Under the pieces are notes generated by a model, which made no database searches, was not told the DNA's origin, and saw only the letters and a program-made list of their open reading frames with translations. From an uncultured Prevotella sp. (lineage in GTDB: Bacteria > Bacteroidota > Bacteroidia > Bacteroidales > Bacteroidaceae), in the NCBI GenBank assembly GCA_900315525.1, contig OMZO01000014.1, positions 1 through 53,704 of the forward strand: 53,704 nt of DNA, read 5' to 3'. A program made the position numbers and the translations under genes. Positions 44,347 to 52,921 of the stretch are shown here, piece after piece (the first letter of the stretch is position 1; every line of letters starts with the position of its first letter).

Positions 44347-45714
44347 ATGAAAAAGGTAATATATAGTGTTATTGCTGCAGGCTTATTCGCCTTCGGGTTT
44401 ACTTCATGCAGCCCACAGGACAGCGATAGCCATAGCTTAGGCGGTTCTCCCGTTGAAACCTCGGCACTTTCCATTAGTGCAAATGTCTCAGCCGATGAGA
44501 CAGGACAGGAAAATGTGGTAACTGTCACCAACGCTTCAAAGGCCCAGGGTGGCGTGCGTTATTACATCAGCCTTGACGGCAAGTCACTTGTTGAGACTCC
44601 TGCTGGTGGTTCTATCACGCAGATTGTGAAGAAGAAGGGTGAGTATACAGCTCAGCTCTATGCGTTCTCTGCTTGCGATCAGCAAATGATCTCTACCAGC
44701 TATTCGATTGCTGAAAACTGGAAAGATCCCAGTGCTTCCGATGAGCCAGAGGGATGGATGGGCTTCACCGCGGGTACGAACCTGCTGGCTGAGTGGCAGC
44801 CCGACAATAACTACTGGTTCTCACCTTCAGACTGGTCTGGTGGTCTTGATCCCGGATTTGATGGTGACATCCATAGTGGTTTGAACTTCACCATTCCTGC
44901 CAATACAGGTAGCGACCAGTGGCAGGCTCAGGTTCACATCGAGCACAACGGTCCGACACTGAGTGCTGGTAAGAACTATGACTTCTCTGTTGTCATTATC
45001 TCTGGTGCTGGCAATATTAAGGCCACTGTTAAGCCTCAGAAAGAAGGCGACGACAATACCTTCTTTACAGCTGATCAGTATCCTCTCCATGAAGGTGTGA
45101 ACGTCATTGCGCTGAGCAATGTACAGGGCTTCGATGGTCAGTTCAAGCTTGCCCTCGACTTCGCAGGTGCTCCTATTGGCACAGCATTCACCGTCGAGCG
45201 CGTATTCCTCAGCGAGCATAATGACGCTAACGTGGCTCCATTCGACTATGATTCTAGCAAGAACATGCTGAAGGATCAGCCTTTCGGTGCCGACTTCCGC
45301 TTCTGGTTTGCTGATGGCGGCTGGGGTCAGATTGCCGATCCTGAGCACGATGGTGACTCTACTTCAGAGTTCTCACTGACCATTCCTAATGGTATTGGTG
45401 GTGACCAGTGGCAGGGACAGGTACATATCCCGTTCGATAACGTGAAACTGAGCGCTGGCAAGAAGTATAATTTCTCTATCGTTGTGATTGCCGACAACAA
45501 CATTCCTGGTCTCACAGTGAAGCCACAGAATGATGCTGATGACAACTCATTCCTCTCTGCCGACCGTCATGCAGTGGCCGCCAATGTGCCAACAGCTATC
45601 GTGTTGACCTCTCGTGAAGGATTCGACGGTAAGTTCCGTCTCTGTCTCGACTTCGGAGGCACACCAGCAGGTACGAATGTGACCATTCTTGACATGTACC
45701 TTGCTGAAGAATAA
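44347..45714 (+). CDS. Surface lipoprotein with two CBM4-like domains (SGBP type)
   Basis: The 455-residue product has a lipobox signal (VIYSVIAAGLFAFGFTSC), an N-terminal Ig-like domain, and two copies of a domain of about 145 residues. The copies begin near 140 (NLLAEWQPDNNYWFSPSDW) and near 302 (NMLKDQPFGADFRFWFADG), and share SxQWQxQVHI, LSAGKxYxFS and GFDGxFxLxLDF. The fold fits CBM4/9-like beta sandwiches. In PULs such proteins hold the polysaccharide at the surface, in the position of SusE/F. A terminator-like hairpin follows. Confidence 0.85.
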   Translation: MKKVIYSVIAAGLFAFGFTSCSPQDSDSHSLGGSPVETSALSISANVSADETGQENVVTVTNASKAQGGVRYYISLDGKSLVETPAGGSITQIVKKKGEYTAQLYAFSACDQQMISTSYSIAENWKDPSASDEPEGWMGFTAGTNLLAEWQPDNNYWFSPSDWSGGLDPGFDGDIHSGLNFTIPANTGSDQWQAQVHIEHNGPTLSAGKNYDFSVVIISGAGNIKATVKPQKEGDDNTFFTADQYPLHEGVNVIALSNVQGFDGQFKLALDFAGAPIGTAFTVERVFLSEHNDANVAPFDYDSSKNMLKDQPFGADFRFWFADGGWGQIADPEHDGDSTSEFSLTIPNGIGGDQWQGQVHIPFDNVKLSAGKKYNFSIVVIADNNIPGLTVKPQNDADDNSFLSADRHAVAANVPTAIVLTSREGFDGKFRLCLDFGGTPAGTNVTILDMYLAEE

Positions 45715-45729
45715 TAATATAAAATCTCT

Positions 45730-45763
45730 GGGTGGGCACCCGTTGTGGTGCTCACCCTCTTTT
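45730..45763 (+). terminator. Internal terminator or attenuator within the PUL
   Basis: GGGTGGGCACC (45730-45740) pairs with GGTGCTCACCC (45747-45757), with one mismatch, followed by TCTTTTTC. No promoter is seen before the GH16 gene, so read-through must supply the two enzymes. Confidence 0.8.
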
Positions 45764-45780
45764 TCTGTTAAAGACTCTAT

Positions 45781-47487
45781 ATGATTAGGCTTTTTATCAT
45801 ATCACTATGCCTTTCGTCCTCACTGCAGCTGGCCGCGCAGACGGATAATTCGCTTGCCACCACTCATGAACCGTCGGGATATGTGCCCGAGGGCTATGAG
45901 CTGAATTGGAGCGATGAGTTCGCGAGCGGCACCACGCTCAACAGCAACGATTGGACTCACGAAATGAAAAGCAAAGGCTGGGTGAATAACGAATTGCAGT
46001 ATTACGTCAATCACACCACGCCTGAAGGAAACTTGGTTACAGAGGTAAAGGATGATGCACTCATCATTCGTTGTCTGAAGGAAAACGGCAGAATTTATTC
46101 TGGACGTGTCTATGCGAAGGTACGCCAGGGTTGGACTTACGGTTATATCGAAGGACGTATCAAGTTGCCGAAGGGCAAGGGCACATGGCCCGCTTTCTGG
46201 ATGATGCCCGTGAACTTCAGGTCATGGCCTGCTGATGGAGAGATTGACATCATGGAGGAGGTGGGATACCATCCGAACTATGTGTCATCGAGCCTTCATG
46301 CTAATGCTCATGTTCATTCCAATGGCACACAAGTCACCCACGAGATGCTTTGTGAAGGTGCAGAAGACGGTTACCACGTCTATGGTATAGAGTGGACGGC
46401 ACAGAAGATCACAACTTATGTTGATGGCAAGAAGCAGCTGGAGTATGCCAATCGCGGATTAGGACGTGATGACTGGCCTTATGATGATCCTTTCTATGTC
46501 ATCTTGAACCTGGCTTGGGGTGGCGACTGGGGCGGTGCCCAAGGCGTCGATGAGACTGCGCTCCCTGCGGAGATGCTGATTGATTATGTCCGTGTCTATC
46601 AGAAGTCCGATCCTGACAGCGAGCCAAAGGATAATCTCAAACTTGGTGATACTAAGATGGAAAGCATTGGAGGCAATGCCTATAGTGCGATTACCAATCT
46701 GGAACAAGGCAAAAACTATAAAGTGACGGGTGATCTTGGTCTGACGGGTAAGAGCTCTTGGTATTACGATCCCGATTTTTTTACGCGCAACACTGATGGT
46801 TCCCTGAAATTTATTGCCGTCAGTGGCCGCTATCAGGTGACTGCTTATTTCGGAGCAGATTATTTTAGAGTGACGCCTCTCACGGAGAGTGGTGAATGGG
46901 TGACATATAACAAGGATGATGGTACCGGCTGTCTCTGGGTGATCGGTAACAACGGCATCGGGAAACCCTCATCTCTCTATGCAGGTAATTGGGGAGCTAT
47001 CAATAACTGGAGTCCTACGCCAGAGATGTTCTTCCCTGTGCCACAGATACGCGAAAAAGTTTATCAGATGACGCTCACTGTCGGCCAGCAGCTCAATGCG
47101 ACGGATGTGAACTTCAAGTTCTTCCATCAGGCTGGTTATGGTAACGATAATAACGATGAGTTCAACGTGAAACAAGGTTCTCCTTGCCATATATCCATGA
47201 CGAGTGATGTTTTTAAGGTGGATGATGTGGAAAGCGGGAACATCAAGCTCAAGAGTGGAGCCAAGATCACCGACGGTGAAACATATGTGTTTACCATCGA
47301 TTGTTCCGACCCCAAGAATGCTATAGTCACTGTCGCAGGAGGTGGTACCAGCAGTATCCGTCCTGTTGCGATGACTGACAGAGAGACGGATGGCGAAATC
47401 TATAACTTGCAAGGTCATCGTATGCCCCGTCCTGGCAAGGGACTCTATATTCAGAATGGACACAAATACTACACAATTCCAAAGTAA
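45781..47487 (+). CDS. GH16 endo-beta-glucanase with C-terminal binding domains
   Basis: The 568-residue protein has a signal peptide (MIRLFIISLCLSSSLQLAAQ) and a GH16 domain to about residue 275, with catalytic E154, D156 and E159 in ADGEIDIMEEVGYHPNYVS. That pattern is typical of laminarinase or mixed-linkage glucanase branches. Two beta domains follow (GDLGLTGKSSWYYDPDFFTR; LNATDVNFKFFHQAGYGNDN) that resemble SusE/F-type binding domains. The end, GEIYNLQGHRMPRPGKGLYI, looks like the short T9SS-type sorting tail frequent in Prevotella. It starts 23 bases after the PUL attenuator. Confidence 0.92.
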   Translation: MIRLFIISLCLSSSLQLAAQTDNSLATTHEPSGYVPEGYELNWSDEFASGTTLNSNDWTHEMKSKGWVNNELQYYVNHTTPEGNLVTEVKDDALIIRCLKENGRIYSGRVYAKVRQGWTYGYIEGRIKLPKGKGTWPAFWMMPVNFRSWPADGEIDIMEEVGYHPNYVSSSLHANAHVHSNGTQVTHEMLCEGAEDGYHVYGIEWTAQKITTYVDGKKQLEYANRGLGRDDWPYDDPFYVILNLAWGGDWGGAQGVDETALPAEMLIDYVRVYQKSDPDSEPKDNLKLGDTKMESIGGNAYSAITNLEQGKNYKVTGDLGLTGKSSWYYDPDFFTRNTDGSLKFIAVSGRYQVTAYFGADYFRVTPLTESGEWVTYNKDDGTGCLWVIGNNGIGKPSSLYAGNWGAINNWSPTPEMFFPVPQIREKVYQMTLTVGQQLNATDVNFKFFHQAGYGNDNNDEFNVKQGSPCHISMTSDVFKVDDVESGNIKLKSGAKITDGETYVFTIDCSDPKNAIVTVAGGGTSSIRPVAMTDRETDGEIYNLQGHRMPRPGKGLYIQNGHKYYTIPK

Positions 47488-47496
47488 TAAGGAAAT

Positions 47497-48729
47497 ATGA
47501 AGAATTCAATCATTTACCTAGCCATTGTCCTGCTGGCGGCTTGCACTAAGGTTGCAGAGCAGCCAGCAGGTTTTGTGACTATACAGGGAACCGACTTGAT
47601 ACAACCTAATGGAGAGAAACTTTATATCCAGGGTACGAATTTGGGCAACTGGCTGAATCCGGAGGGTTATATGTTCGGTTTCAGCCGTACGAACTCTGCC
47701 TGGATGATCGACTTGCTCTTCAAGGAGGCTGTCGGCCCTGACGAGACAGCCCTCTTCTGGCAACAGTTTAAGGATAACTATATCACGCGCAAAGATATCG
47801 ACTTTATCGCTCAGCAAGGTGCAAATACCATCCGTCTTCCCTTCAACTACAAACTCTTCACCGATGAAGACTATATGGGACAGACTGGTGCGAAGGACGG
47901 CTATGCACGCATTGACAGTGTCGTCAATTGGTGTAAGGCCAACAAGTTGTACCTCATTCTTGATATGCACGACTGTCCTGGCGGACAGACTGGCGACAAT
48001 ATTGATGACGGTTATGGCTATCCCTGGATTTATGAAAGTGAAACCTCTCAGCAGCTATTCTGCCAGATATGGCGTGAGATAGCCGACCGCTATAAGAATG
48101 AGACCACCATTCTCGGCTATGAACTGATGAATGAGCCCATCGCTCACTATTTCCAGAACAAGGATACGTTGTACACCTTGCTTCAACCTTTATATAAACG
48201 TTGCGTGAAAGCCATTCGTGAGGTTGACAACAACCATATCATCCTGCTTGGTGGTGCCCACTGGAATAGTTTCTTCTGGATGTTCGATGACTGGAAGTTC
48301 GACTCAAAGCTGATGTACACCTGTCACCGTTATGGTGGAGAACCCACTAAGGAGGCTATCAAGGAGTACATTGATTTCCGCGATAAGTCACAGTTGCCCA
48401 TGTATATGGGAGAGTTTGGCCATAATACCGACGAGTGGCAGACGAATTTCGTACGTGTGCTGAAAGAGGTGAACATCGGTTATACATTCTGGCCCTATAA
48501 GAAGGTCGATGGCTCCTGCATGATGGGTATTCAGCGACCAGAAGGGTGGGATAGTATCGTAGTGAAGTATTCTGAGACATCTCGCAATACCTATCAGGAG
48601 TGGCGCGAGGCTCGTCCTGATCAGGCCACCTTCCGTCGTCTGCTTCGTGAGTTTGCCGAGAACAGCCGTTTTGAGCGTTGCCAGCCTCAGACTGACTACA
48701 TTAAGACGATGGGACTAGGCTCAAAATAG
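47497..48729 (+). CDS. GH5 endoglucanase-type lipoprotein
   Basis: The 410-residue protein has a lipobox signal (MKNSIIYLAIVLLAAC) and a GH5 barrel: YIQGTNLGNWLNPEGYMFGF, GANTIRLPFNYKLF, the acid/base Glu213 in GYELMNEPIAHY and the nucleophile Glu306 in PMYMGEFGHN. GH5 enzymes of this kind cut beta-glucans. Its lipid anchor suggests a surface or periplasmic place. It begins nine bases after GH16 and ends the operon. Confidence 0.93.
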   Translation: MKNSIIYLAIVLLAACTKVAEQPAGFVTIQGTDLIQPNGEKLYIQGTNLGNWLNPEGYMFGFSRTNSAWMIDLLFKEAVGPDETALFWQQFKDNYITRKDIDFIAQQGANTIRLPFNYKLFTDEDYMGQTGAKDGYARIDSVVNWCKANKLYLILDMHDCPGGQTGDNIDDGYGYPWIYESETSQQLFCQIWREIADRYKNETTILGYELMNEPIAHYFQNKDTLYTLLQPLYKRCVKAIREVDNNHIILLGGAHWNSFFWMFDDWKFDSKLMYTCHRYGGEPTKEAIKEYIDFRDKSQLPMYMGEFGHNTDEWQTNFVRVLKEVNIGYTFWPYKKVDGSCMMGIQRPEGWDSIVVKYSETSRNTYQEWREARPDQATFRRLLREFAENSRFERCQPQTDYIKTMGLGSK

Positions 48730-48746
48730 CCCCAAAATGCGATAAA

Positions 48747-48779
48747 TGTAGTTTTTACACATTTATATTGCATCCACTT
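48747..48779 (+). promoter_or_regulatory. 33-bp conserved element, copy B
   Basis: TGTA-N5-TACA (48747-48759) followed by CATTTATATTGCATCCACT matches copy A at 39292-39324. It is 219 bases before the ATG at 48966 and 149 bases before the -7 box, almost the same distances as for susC. Confidence 0.6.
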
Positions 48780-48797
48780 TCTTTGAACTTAATAGAT

Positions 48798-48835
48798 AAT
48801 GCAAACTTCTGGTTTTCAGTAGTTTGCATTTTCTT
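48798..48835 (+). terminator. PUL operon terminator
   Basis: AATGCAAACT (48798-48807) pairs perfectly with AGTTTGCATT (48821-48830) and is followed by TTCTT. It lies 68 bases after the GH5 stop. Confidence 0.75.
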
Positions 48836-48871
48836 ATAAGACAATATTATCCACTTTGTTAATTATATAGG

Positions 48872-48903
48872 CTTGTTTTCGGTCTTAAATCATTGTACCT
48901 TTG
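48872..48903 (+). promoter_or_regulatory. Promoter of the LruC-like lipoprotein gene
   Basis: TACCTTTG at 48896-48903 matches the -7 box and CTTG at 48872-48875 lies at the -33 distance. The leader is about 55 bases. Confidence 0.75.
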
Positions 48904-48965
48904 CACCGTCGAACAAGAAAACGATTAAATAACAATAATTTATTAACATTCAAATTAAAACGAAA

Positions 48966-50393
48966 ATGAAAACGAACGTAAAGACGATGTTGATGGCTTT
49001 GGTAGCCACGTCGATGGTTGCTTGCTCAAACAATCAAGATGTCTTCGATGGTGGTGCCATTGAGAAGACCGCTAAGCAGAGTTATGCAGAGAACTTCGCA
49101 AAGAAGTATCCTAATGTAGATATGAACCAGAACTGGGACTTCAGTTCTAAGACACCATATTTCAGTTTCTCAAATAATAATGGTAATCACGCAGGTACAC
49201 GTGCCGCTGTCAGCTACGACTTCACAGAAGGTGCCAAGCAGGAGGTTGACCTGAATACTGTCGAGTGGATGAAGGATAACCTCAAGGAAGGTAAGCCCAA
49301 CCGCTCGCTCGGTAAGGCCTTCTATATGACTGTTCCCGGCACAGAGTTCACCATCCAGCCCATCTTCCAGGGTGAGGCCGGTGCCGTGTGGGATCTCCAC
49401 GTGGTGGTCAATGGTGTCGACATCTTACTGTGGACTAAATCACAGGACATCGAACTTCAGACCGAGGTTAAGTCCGAGTGGCACAGTGTCGTTGACGAGC
49501 AGGCTGCTGAAGGTGGCTGGGAGGCACAGCGCAATACCCTGAAGGCTACAGCTGTCCGTTCAGTACCCTATACTTTCAAGAACCTGCCTGTAGGAGCTGA
49601 TATGTACTTCTATCTCGACATCACTACTTCCGGCAGCGGTGGCTGGGACTGGTGGGACGAAGTGAAACAGGAGTATCATCCCTGGAAGATGTATTATATG
49701 AACAATGTTGGCGACCACATGACTTCCGTCGATCAGATGATGCTCGCTCTTCAGGGCTTTGAGAAGCCCAGCAATGTTCCCGCCGGCTATGAGTATATGC
49801 TCATTGGCTGTGAGGACGCTAATCTGGCAGACAGCGACTGGGATATGAACGACGTGGTGTTCCTGGTCTATGGTCAGAAGATTCCGAAGCCCATTGAGAT
49901 TACTGAGGGCACGACCGTTTATGACTCTCGTACCGTACGCTATATGGTTGAGGACCTTGGTTCTACCGATGACTTCGACTTCAACGATATCGTTATTGAC
50001 GTGACAGAGAACAAGGCTAAGACACCGGTTTATACCAATGGTGTACTTACCAGTTGGAACGAAGGTGAGACTACTCAGAAGGCTGTGATCCGTCACCTCG
50101 GTGGTACACTGCCATTCCTGTTGACGATTGGCAACAAGCAACTGCCGGAATTGGGTGGCCAGAGTACCTTCCAGACAAGTCCAAACACCGAGTATGATGT
50201 TACGGGCTGGAATATCAACTCTCACAACATCAGCGTACAGGTACAGCAGAAGGATAATCAGGGTGTCTACAACAATGTGGTATTCCCGAAGGCAGGCGAA
50301 GCTCCGATGATCATCGCAGTTGATCCCTCACAGGGCTGGATGACTGAGCGCCAGAGCGTACCGGAGTCTTGGTTCTACCTTCCCGGAGAATAA
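48966..50393 (+). CDS. Surface lipoprotein, LruC/DUF4842-like
   Basis: The 475-residue protein has a lipobox signal (LMALVATSMVAC) and an N-terminal segment (YAENFAKKYPNVDMNQNWDF) found in many Bacteroidales surface proteins. Two related acidic motifs, DSDWDMNDVVFLVYG and DDFDFNDIVIDVTE, are about 45 residues apart and fit the LruC/DUF4842 type of domain, where they could bind calcium. The role is unknown. It has its own promoter, but shares the 33-bp upstream element with susC, so it may be expressed along with the PUL. Confidence 0.78.
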   Translation: MKTNVKTMLMALVATSMVACSNNQDVFDGGAIEKTAKQSYAENFAKKYPNVDMNQNWDFSSKTPYFSFSNNNGNHAGTRAAVSYDFTEGAKQEVDLNTVEWMKDNLKEGKPNRSLGKAFYMTVPGTEFTIQPIFQGEAGAVWDLHVVVNGVDILLWTKSQDIELQTEVKSEWHSVVDEQAAEGGWEAQRNTLKATAVRSVPYTFKNLPVGADMYFYLDITTSGSGGWDWWDEVKQEYHPWKMYYMNNVGDHMTSVDQMMLALQGFEKPSNVPAGYEYMLIGCEDANLADSDWDMNDVVFLVYGQKIPKPIEITEGTTVYDSRTVRYMVEDLGSTDDFDFNDIVIDVTENKAKTPVYTNGVLTSWNEGETTQKAVIRHLGGTLPFLLTIGNKQLPELGGQSTFQTSPNTEYDVTGWNINSHNISVQVQQKDNQGVYNNVVFPKAGEAPMIIAVDPSQGWMTERQSVPESWFYLPGE

Positions 50394-50466
50394 GATAAAA
50401 AACTATATGGTTTGATTTTAAGTTAATAATTGGTTATATTAGTTTTAGTAGTTAGTAATTATGTAG

Positions 50467-50500
50467 AAAAAGGGCGTCTGCGTGAGCAGCTGCCCTTTTT
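50467..50500 (+). terminator. Terminator of the LruC-like gene
   Basis: AAAAAGGGC (50467-50475) pairs with GCCCTTTTT (50492-50500), and an inner stem CTGC/GCAG surrounds a GTGA loop. It is A-rich on the left and T-rich on the right, so it can work in both directions. Confidence 0.9.
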
Positions 50501-50556
50501 AATCTGATTTAAGAACGATTTTTGCTAATTTGTTTTTATTTTTCATTTATTCTTCG

Positions 50557-50564
50557 TATCTTTG
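50557..50564 (+). promoter_or_regulatory. Promoter -7 box of the truncated regulator gene
   Basis: TATCTTTG at 50557-50564 matches the consensus, and TTTG at 50529-50532 is a -33 candidate four bases too far. The ATG is 38 bases after the -7 box. Confidence 0.65.
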
Positions 50565-50601
50565 TCGCTAATAATCTATTGAATAGACAAAAACTAATTA
50601 A

Positions 50602-51861
50602 ATGATAGGTAATATGAGCAGATTTTATACCAGTGCCCTTTTATGGGTGATGCTGTTGGGGTGCCCCGCCACCTTATGGGCCGATAAGGATGATGACGTG
50701 AGTGATGCTGACCTCAAATCGCTCTATGAGCAGATTGACGATGCTATCAGCAATTCCCCTCAGTATGTGGGTATCCGTCAGCGCCAGATTGACGATCAGT
50801 TACAATTGTTGCACAATGCGCCAGATGGTGATCGCAAATTCCTGATTGCCGAGGAGCTCTTCAATCTCTACAAGCCTTTTAAGAACGATTCTGCCCTTCA
50901 CTATGCTCAGATGTGTGTCAGTCTAGCCGATAGCCTCGGACTTCGCGCTCAGGCTGGCAGATATCGTGCGCTGATGGCCCGCCAGTGCTCCAATGCCAGC
51001 ATGTATGTCGAATCGCTCGGAATCCTCGGTCAGATTGACAAGTCGCAACTCGACCGTCAGGGACTTACCGACTATTATGATGCCTATATGCACGTTTGTG
51101 GAGAGATAGCCAACTATTCTCTTCTCCCTGAAGTCAAGAAGCGTTATTGGGCCATGCAGGACCACTATCGTGACTCTGTACTTCAGGTGGCAGATCAGGG
51201 TAGTGGTGAGTATCTCTATCTGACGATGATGGCACTTTGCAGCCAGCAGAAATTCGATGAGGCTCTCGCCGTGAGTGACCGTTGGTTGAATATGGTTACC
51301 GAAGGCACCCATGAGGATGCCTATGCTGCCTATTTCCGCCATATCGTATATGCCAATCTCGGTAATGAGAAGATGGTGCGCTATTGGCTCGGTAAGTCGG
51401 CTCTTGATGACATCAAGTGTGCCGTCATGGATCAGGCTGCACTTATCAATCTGGCTGAACAGTTGAATGCCGACGGCGATATTGACCGTTCCTATAGTTA
51501 TATCCGTTTTACATGGTACTGTAACGATTTCTTTAATACGCGACTGCGTTCCTCGCAGATTGCGCCGGTGCTGAGTGTCATCGACCGTAACAACACCGAT
51601 ATCTCAAGTCGCCATAATATGATTCTCACTATTTCCGCCATCGTTTTCTGTGTGATGGCCTTATGCCTGTTCTTCATGTTCCGTTATGTGTCACGTCAGA
51701 AAACAAAGTTGATGCAGGCACGTCAGGAACTCTCTCAGGCTAATGAAGAACTGCAGCAGTCGAACAAGAAACTGCAGTGGATGAACGACCGTGTCATGAA
51801 GAACAACAAGAAGCTCTTCGACATGAACGAGGAACTTCGTAAAGAAAAAGGTTTGGAATAG
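50602..51861 (+). CDS. DUF6377-type sensor-regulator lacking its output domain
   Basis: The 419-residue product has a signal peptide, a periplasmic all-helical TPR-like sensor to about residue 335 (SLYEQIDDAISNSPQYVGIR, KNDSALHYAQMCVSLADSLG), a membrane helix (MILTISAIVFCVMALCLFFM), and a coiled coil (ARQELSQANEELQQSNKKLQ) ending at LRKEKGLE. From memory of the family, a cytoplasmic region of about 130 residues with a LuxR-like helix-turn-helix should follow. It is missing, and a terminator follows at once. It may be a truncated PUL regulator or a sensor that works through a partner. Confidence 0.75.
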   Translation: MIGNMSRFYTSALLWVMLLGCPATLWADKDDDVSDADLKSLYEQIDDAISNSPQYVGIRQRQIDDQLQLLHNAPDGDRKFLIAEELFNLYKPFKNDSALHYAQMCVSLADSLGLRAQAGRYRALMARQCSNASMYVESLGILGQIDKSQLDRQGLTDYYDAYMHVCGEIANYSLLPEVKKRYWAMQDHYRDSVLQVADQGSGEYLYLTMMALCSQQKFDEALAVSDRWLNMVTEGTHEDAYAAYFRHIVYANLGNEKMVRYWLGKSALDDIKCAVMDQAALINLAEQLNADGDIDRSYSYIRFTWYCNDFFNTRLRSSQIAPVLSVIDRNNTDISSRHNMILTISAIVFCVMALCLFFMFRYVSRQKTKLMQARQELSQANEELQQSNKKLQWMNDRVMKNNKKLFDMNEELRKEKGLE

Positions 51862-51897
51862 CCCGTGTCAGATATGCTGAAGGAAGAATGTCTACCT

Positions 51898-51926
51898 GCT
51901 CACGCCATATAGGTGTGGGCTTTTTT
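51898..51926 (+). terminator. Terminator of the truncated regulator gene
   Basis: GCTCACGCC (51898-51906) pairs with GGTGTGGGC (51912-51920) using two wobbles, followed by six T residues. Confidence 0.8.
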
Positions 51927-51946
51927 GGTAGAAATGGAGCAAGGGC

Positions 51947-52012
51947 GTAGGTTCGATGTAGCAAGGGCGTAGATTCGACGTAGGTTCGACGTAGGTTCGA
52001 CGGTGATTCGAA
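51947..52012 (+). repeat. 11-bp tandem repeat, six units
   Basis: Units of the form GTAGGTTCGAC start at 51947, 51958 (diverged), 51969, 51980, 51991 and 52002 (diverged). The diverged second unit shares GCAAGGGC with the bases before the first. The array starts 20 bases after the terminator and borders the degraded mobile region. Confidence 0.85.
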
Positions 52013-52098
52013 CTAGAAAAGTGCGGAGGTTCAGGGCCTGGATTCGGCGAAAAAACTGTTATTGGAGGCATTCGGTCATTTGTGGTGCTATCCTTTCT

Positions 52099-52323
52099 GA
52101 TGATTTTTATAAGAGGAGCTTATCGGAAATGAGTGGTGTGCCTGCCTCAAGCATTCAGCGCTTTGAACTGAAGCACTCCATCTCTTTGGAGTCATATGTC
52201 AAGCTGGCTAAGGCATTGGGCTACTCGGAAGAGATCTTGCAACTATTGTCAGAACCGAAATATGACACGATGGAGGAGCTGTTGGAAATCAATAAGAACC
52301 GTACAAGAAAGCGAGGCGTATGA
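52099..52323 (+). pseudogene. HipB-like XRE regulator, remnant
   Basis: The frame ending at 52323 has the second half of an XRE helix-turn-helix (SLSEMSGVPASSIQRFELKH, then ISLESYVKLAKALGYSEEIL) and the KYDTMEELLEINKNRTRKRG end known from antitoxin-like regulators next to HipA. The expected N-terminal helices are not in frame; the only upstream start is a GTG in the 11-bp repeat. Its stop overlaps the next ATG as ATGA, the usual hipB-hipA coupling. Confidence 0.65.
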
Positions 52324-52654
52324 TGAAGAATGTGCAAGCTGTCAGCGTAATCTATCATGGACGGAAAGTGGGAACGCTGATCCTCAAGCACTTACCCCTG
52401 TTCAATGGCTAAGCATTATTGGCAGTTCCGGTATGGGGGCTCTTTGCTATGTACCTGAAACAAAACTACAGCAAGAAGACTCTTTGCTTTCGCTTGACGA
52501 GATGCAGGAGATAGCCCTCAATGTGCTTTCGGAAAAGACTGATGAGCATGCTGACATCTCCGCCAAAGATGGATTACCACAGTCTGTTGCAATTGACGGG
52601 CTATCTGACGCAGTCGCCAAAGGCCGTAGAGACTTCCTACGGACGAGGACCTGA
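52320..52654 (+). pseudogene. HipA-like kinase N-terminal domain, remnant
   Basis: The ATG at 52320 opens MMKNVQAVSVIYHGRKVGTL, a HipA-type N-terminus that stops at 52412. From about 52375 another frame has LTPVQWLSIIGSSGMGALCY and SLLSLDEMQEIALNVLSEKT, a later part of the same domain, to 52654. About 70-80 residues between the two parts are absent, so the gene has an internal deletion with a frameshift. The catalytic kinase domain is not seen; a third frame with RCLQIMEEVKEGTKELSVYF ends at 52752 and may be a scrap of it. Toxin function is very unlikely. Confidence 0.6.
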
Positions 52655-52921
52655 TAACCGTTGGTACGAATATCCGCATCTCCCGCGCTCGATGCTTGCA
52701 AATTATGGAGGAAGTCAAAGAAGGAACAAAAGAATTGAGTGTGTATTTTTAGTCTACTATAATCGGTAATGGAACAGAAATTCGGGAAAAACAGCATTAA
52801 CAGCCTTTCTCATTTGTTGGCAAAGATACGAAATAATGCTGATGTAGCAAAATGATTTTGGAAGATTAACACAATTAGCCCCATAAATAAAGGCAATTCC
52901 CAAATTGGTATTATCTTTGCA

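Noticed and set aside
51947-52012. tRNA fragments or attachment site, suggested by GGTTCGA in the 11-bp repeat
   Set aside because: No acceptor stem, anticodon arm or second T-arm can be formed, and the strict 11-bp period explains the repeated motif.
51947-52012. CRISPR array
   Set aside because: The units are 11 bases with no spacers between them, and no cas genes are in the window.
52447-52797. A minus-strand gene of 116 codons with a TATCTTTG box upstream
   Set aside because: It mirrors the HipA-like remnant on the plus strand, has Ser/Cys-rich antisense composition, and no recognisable domain.
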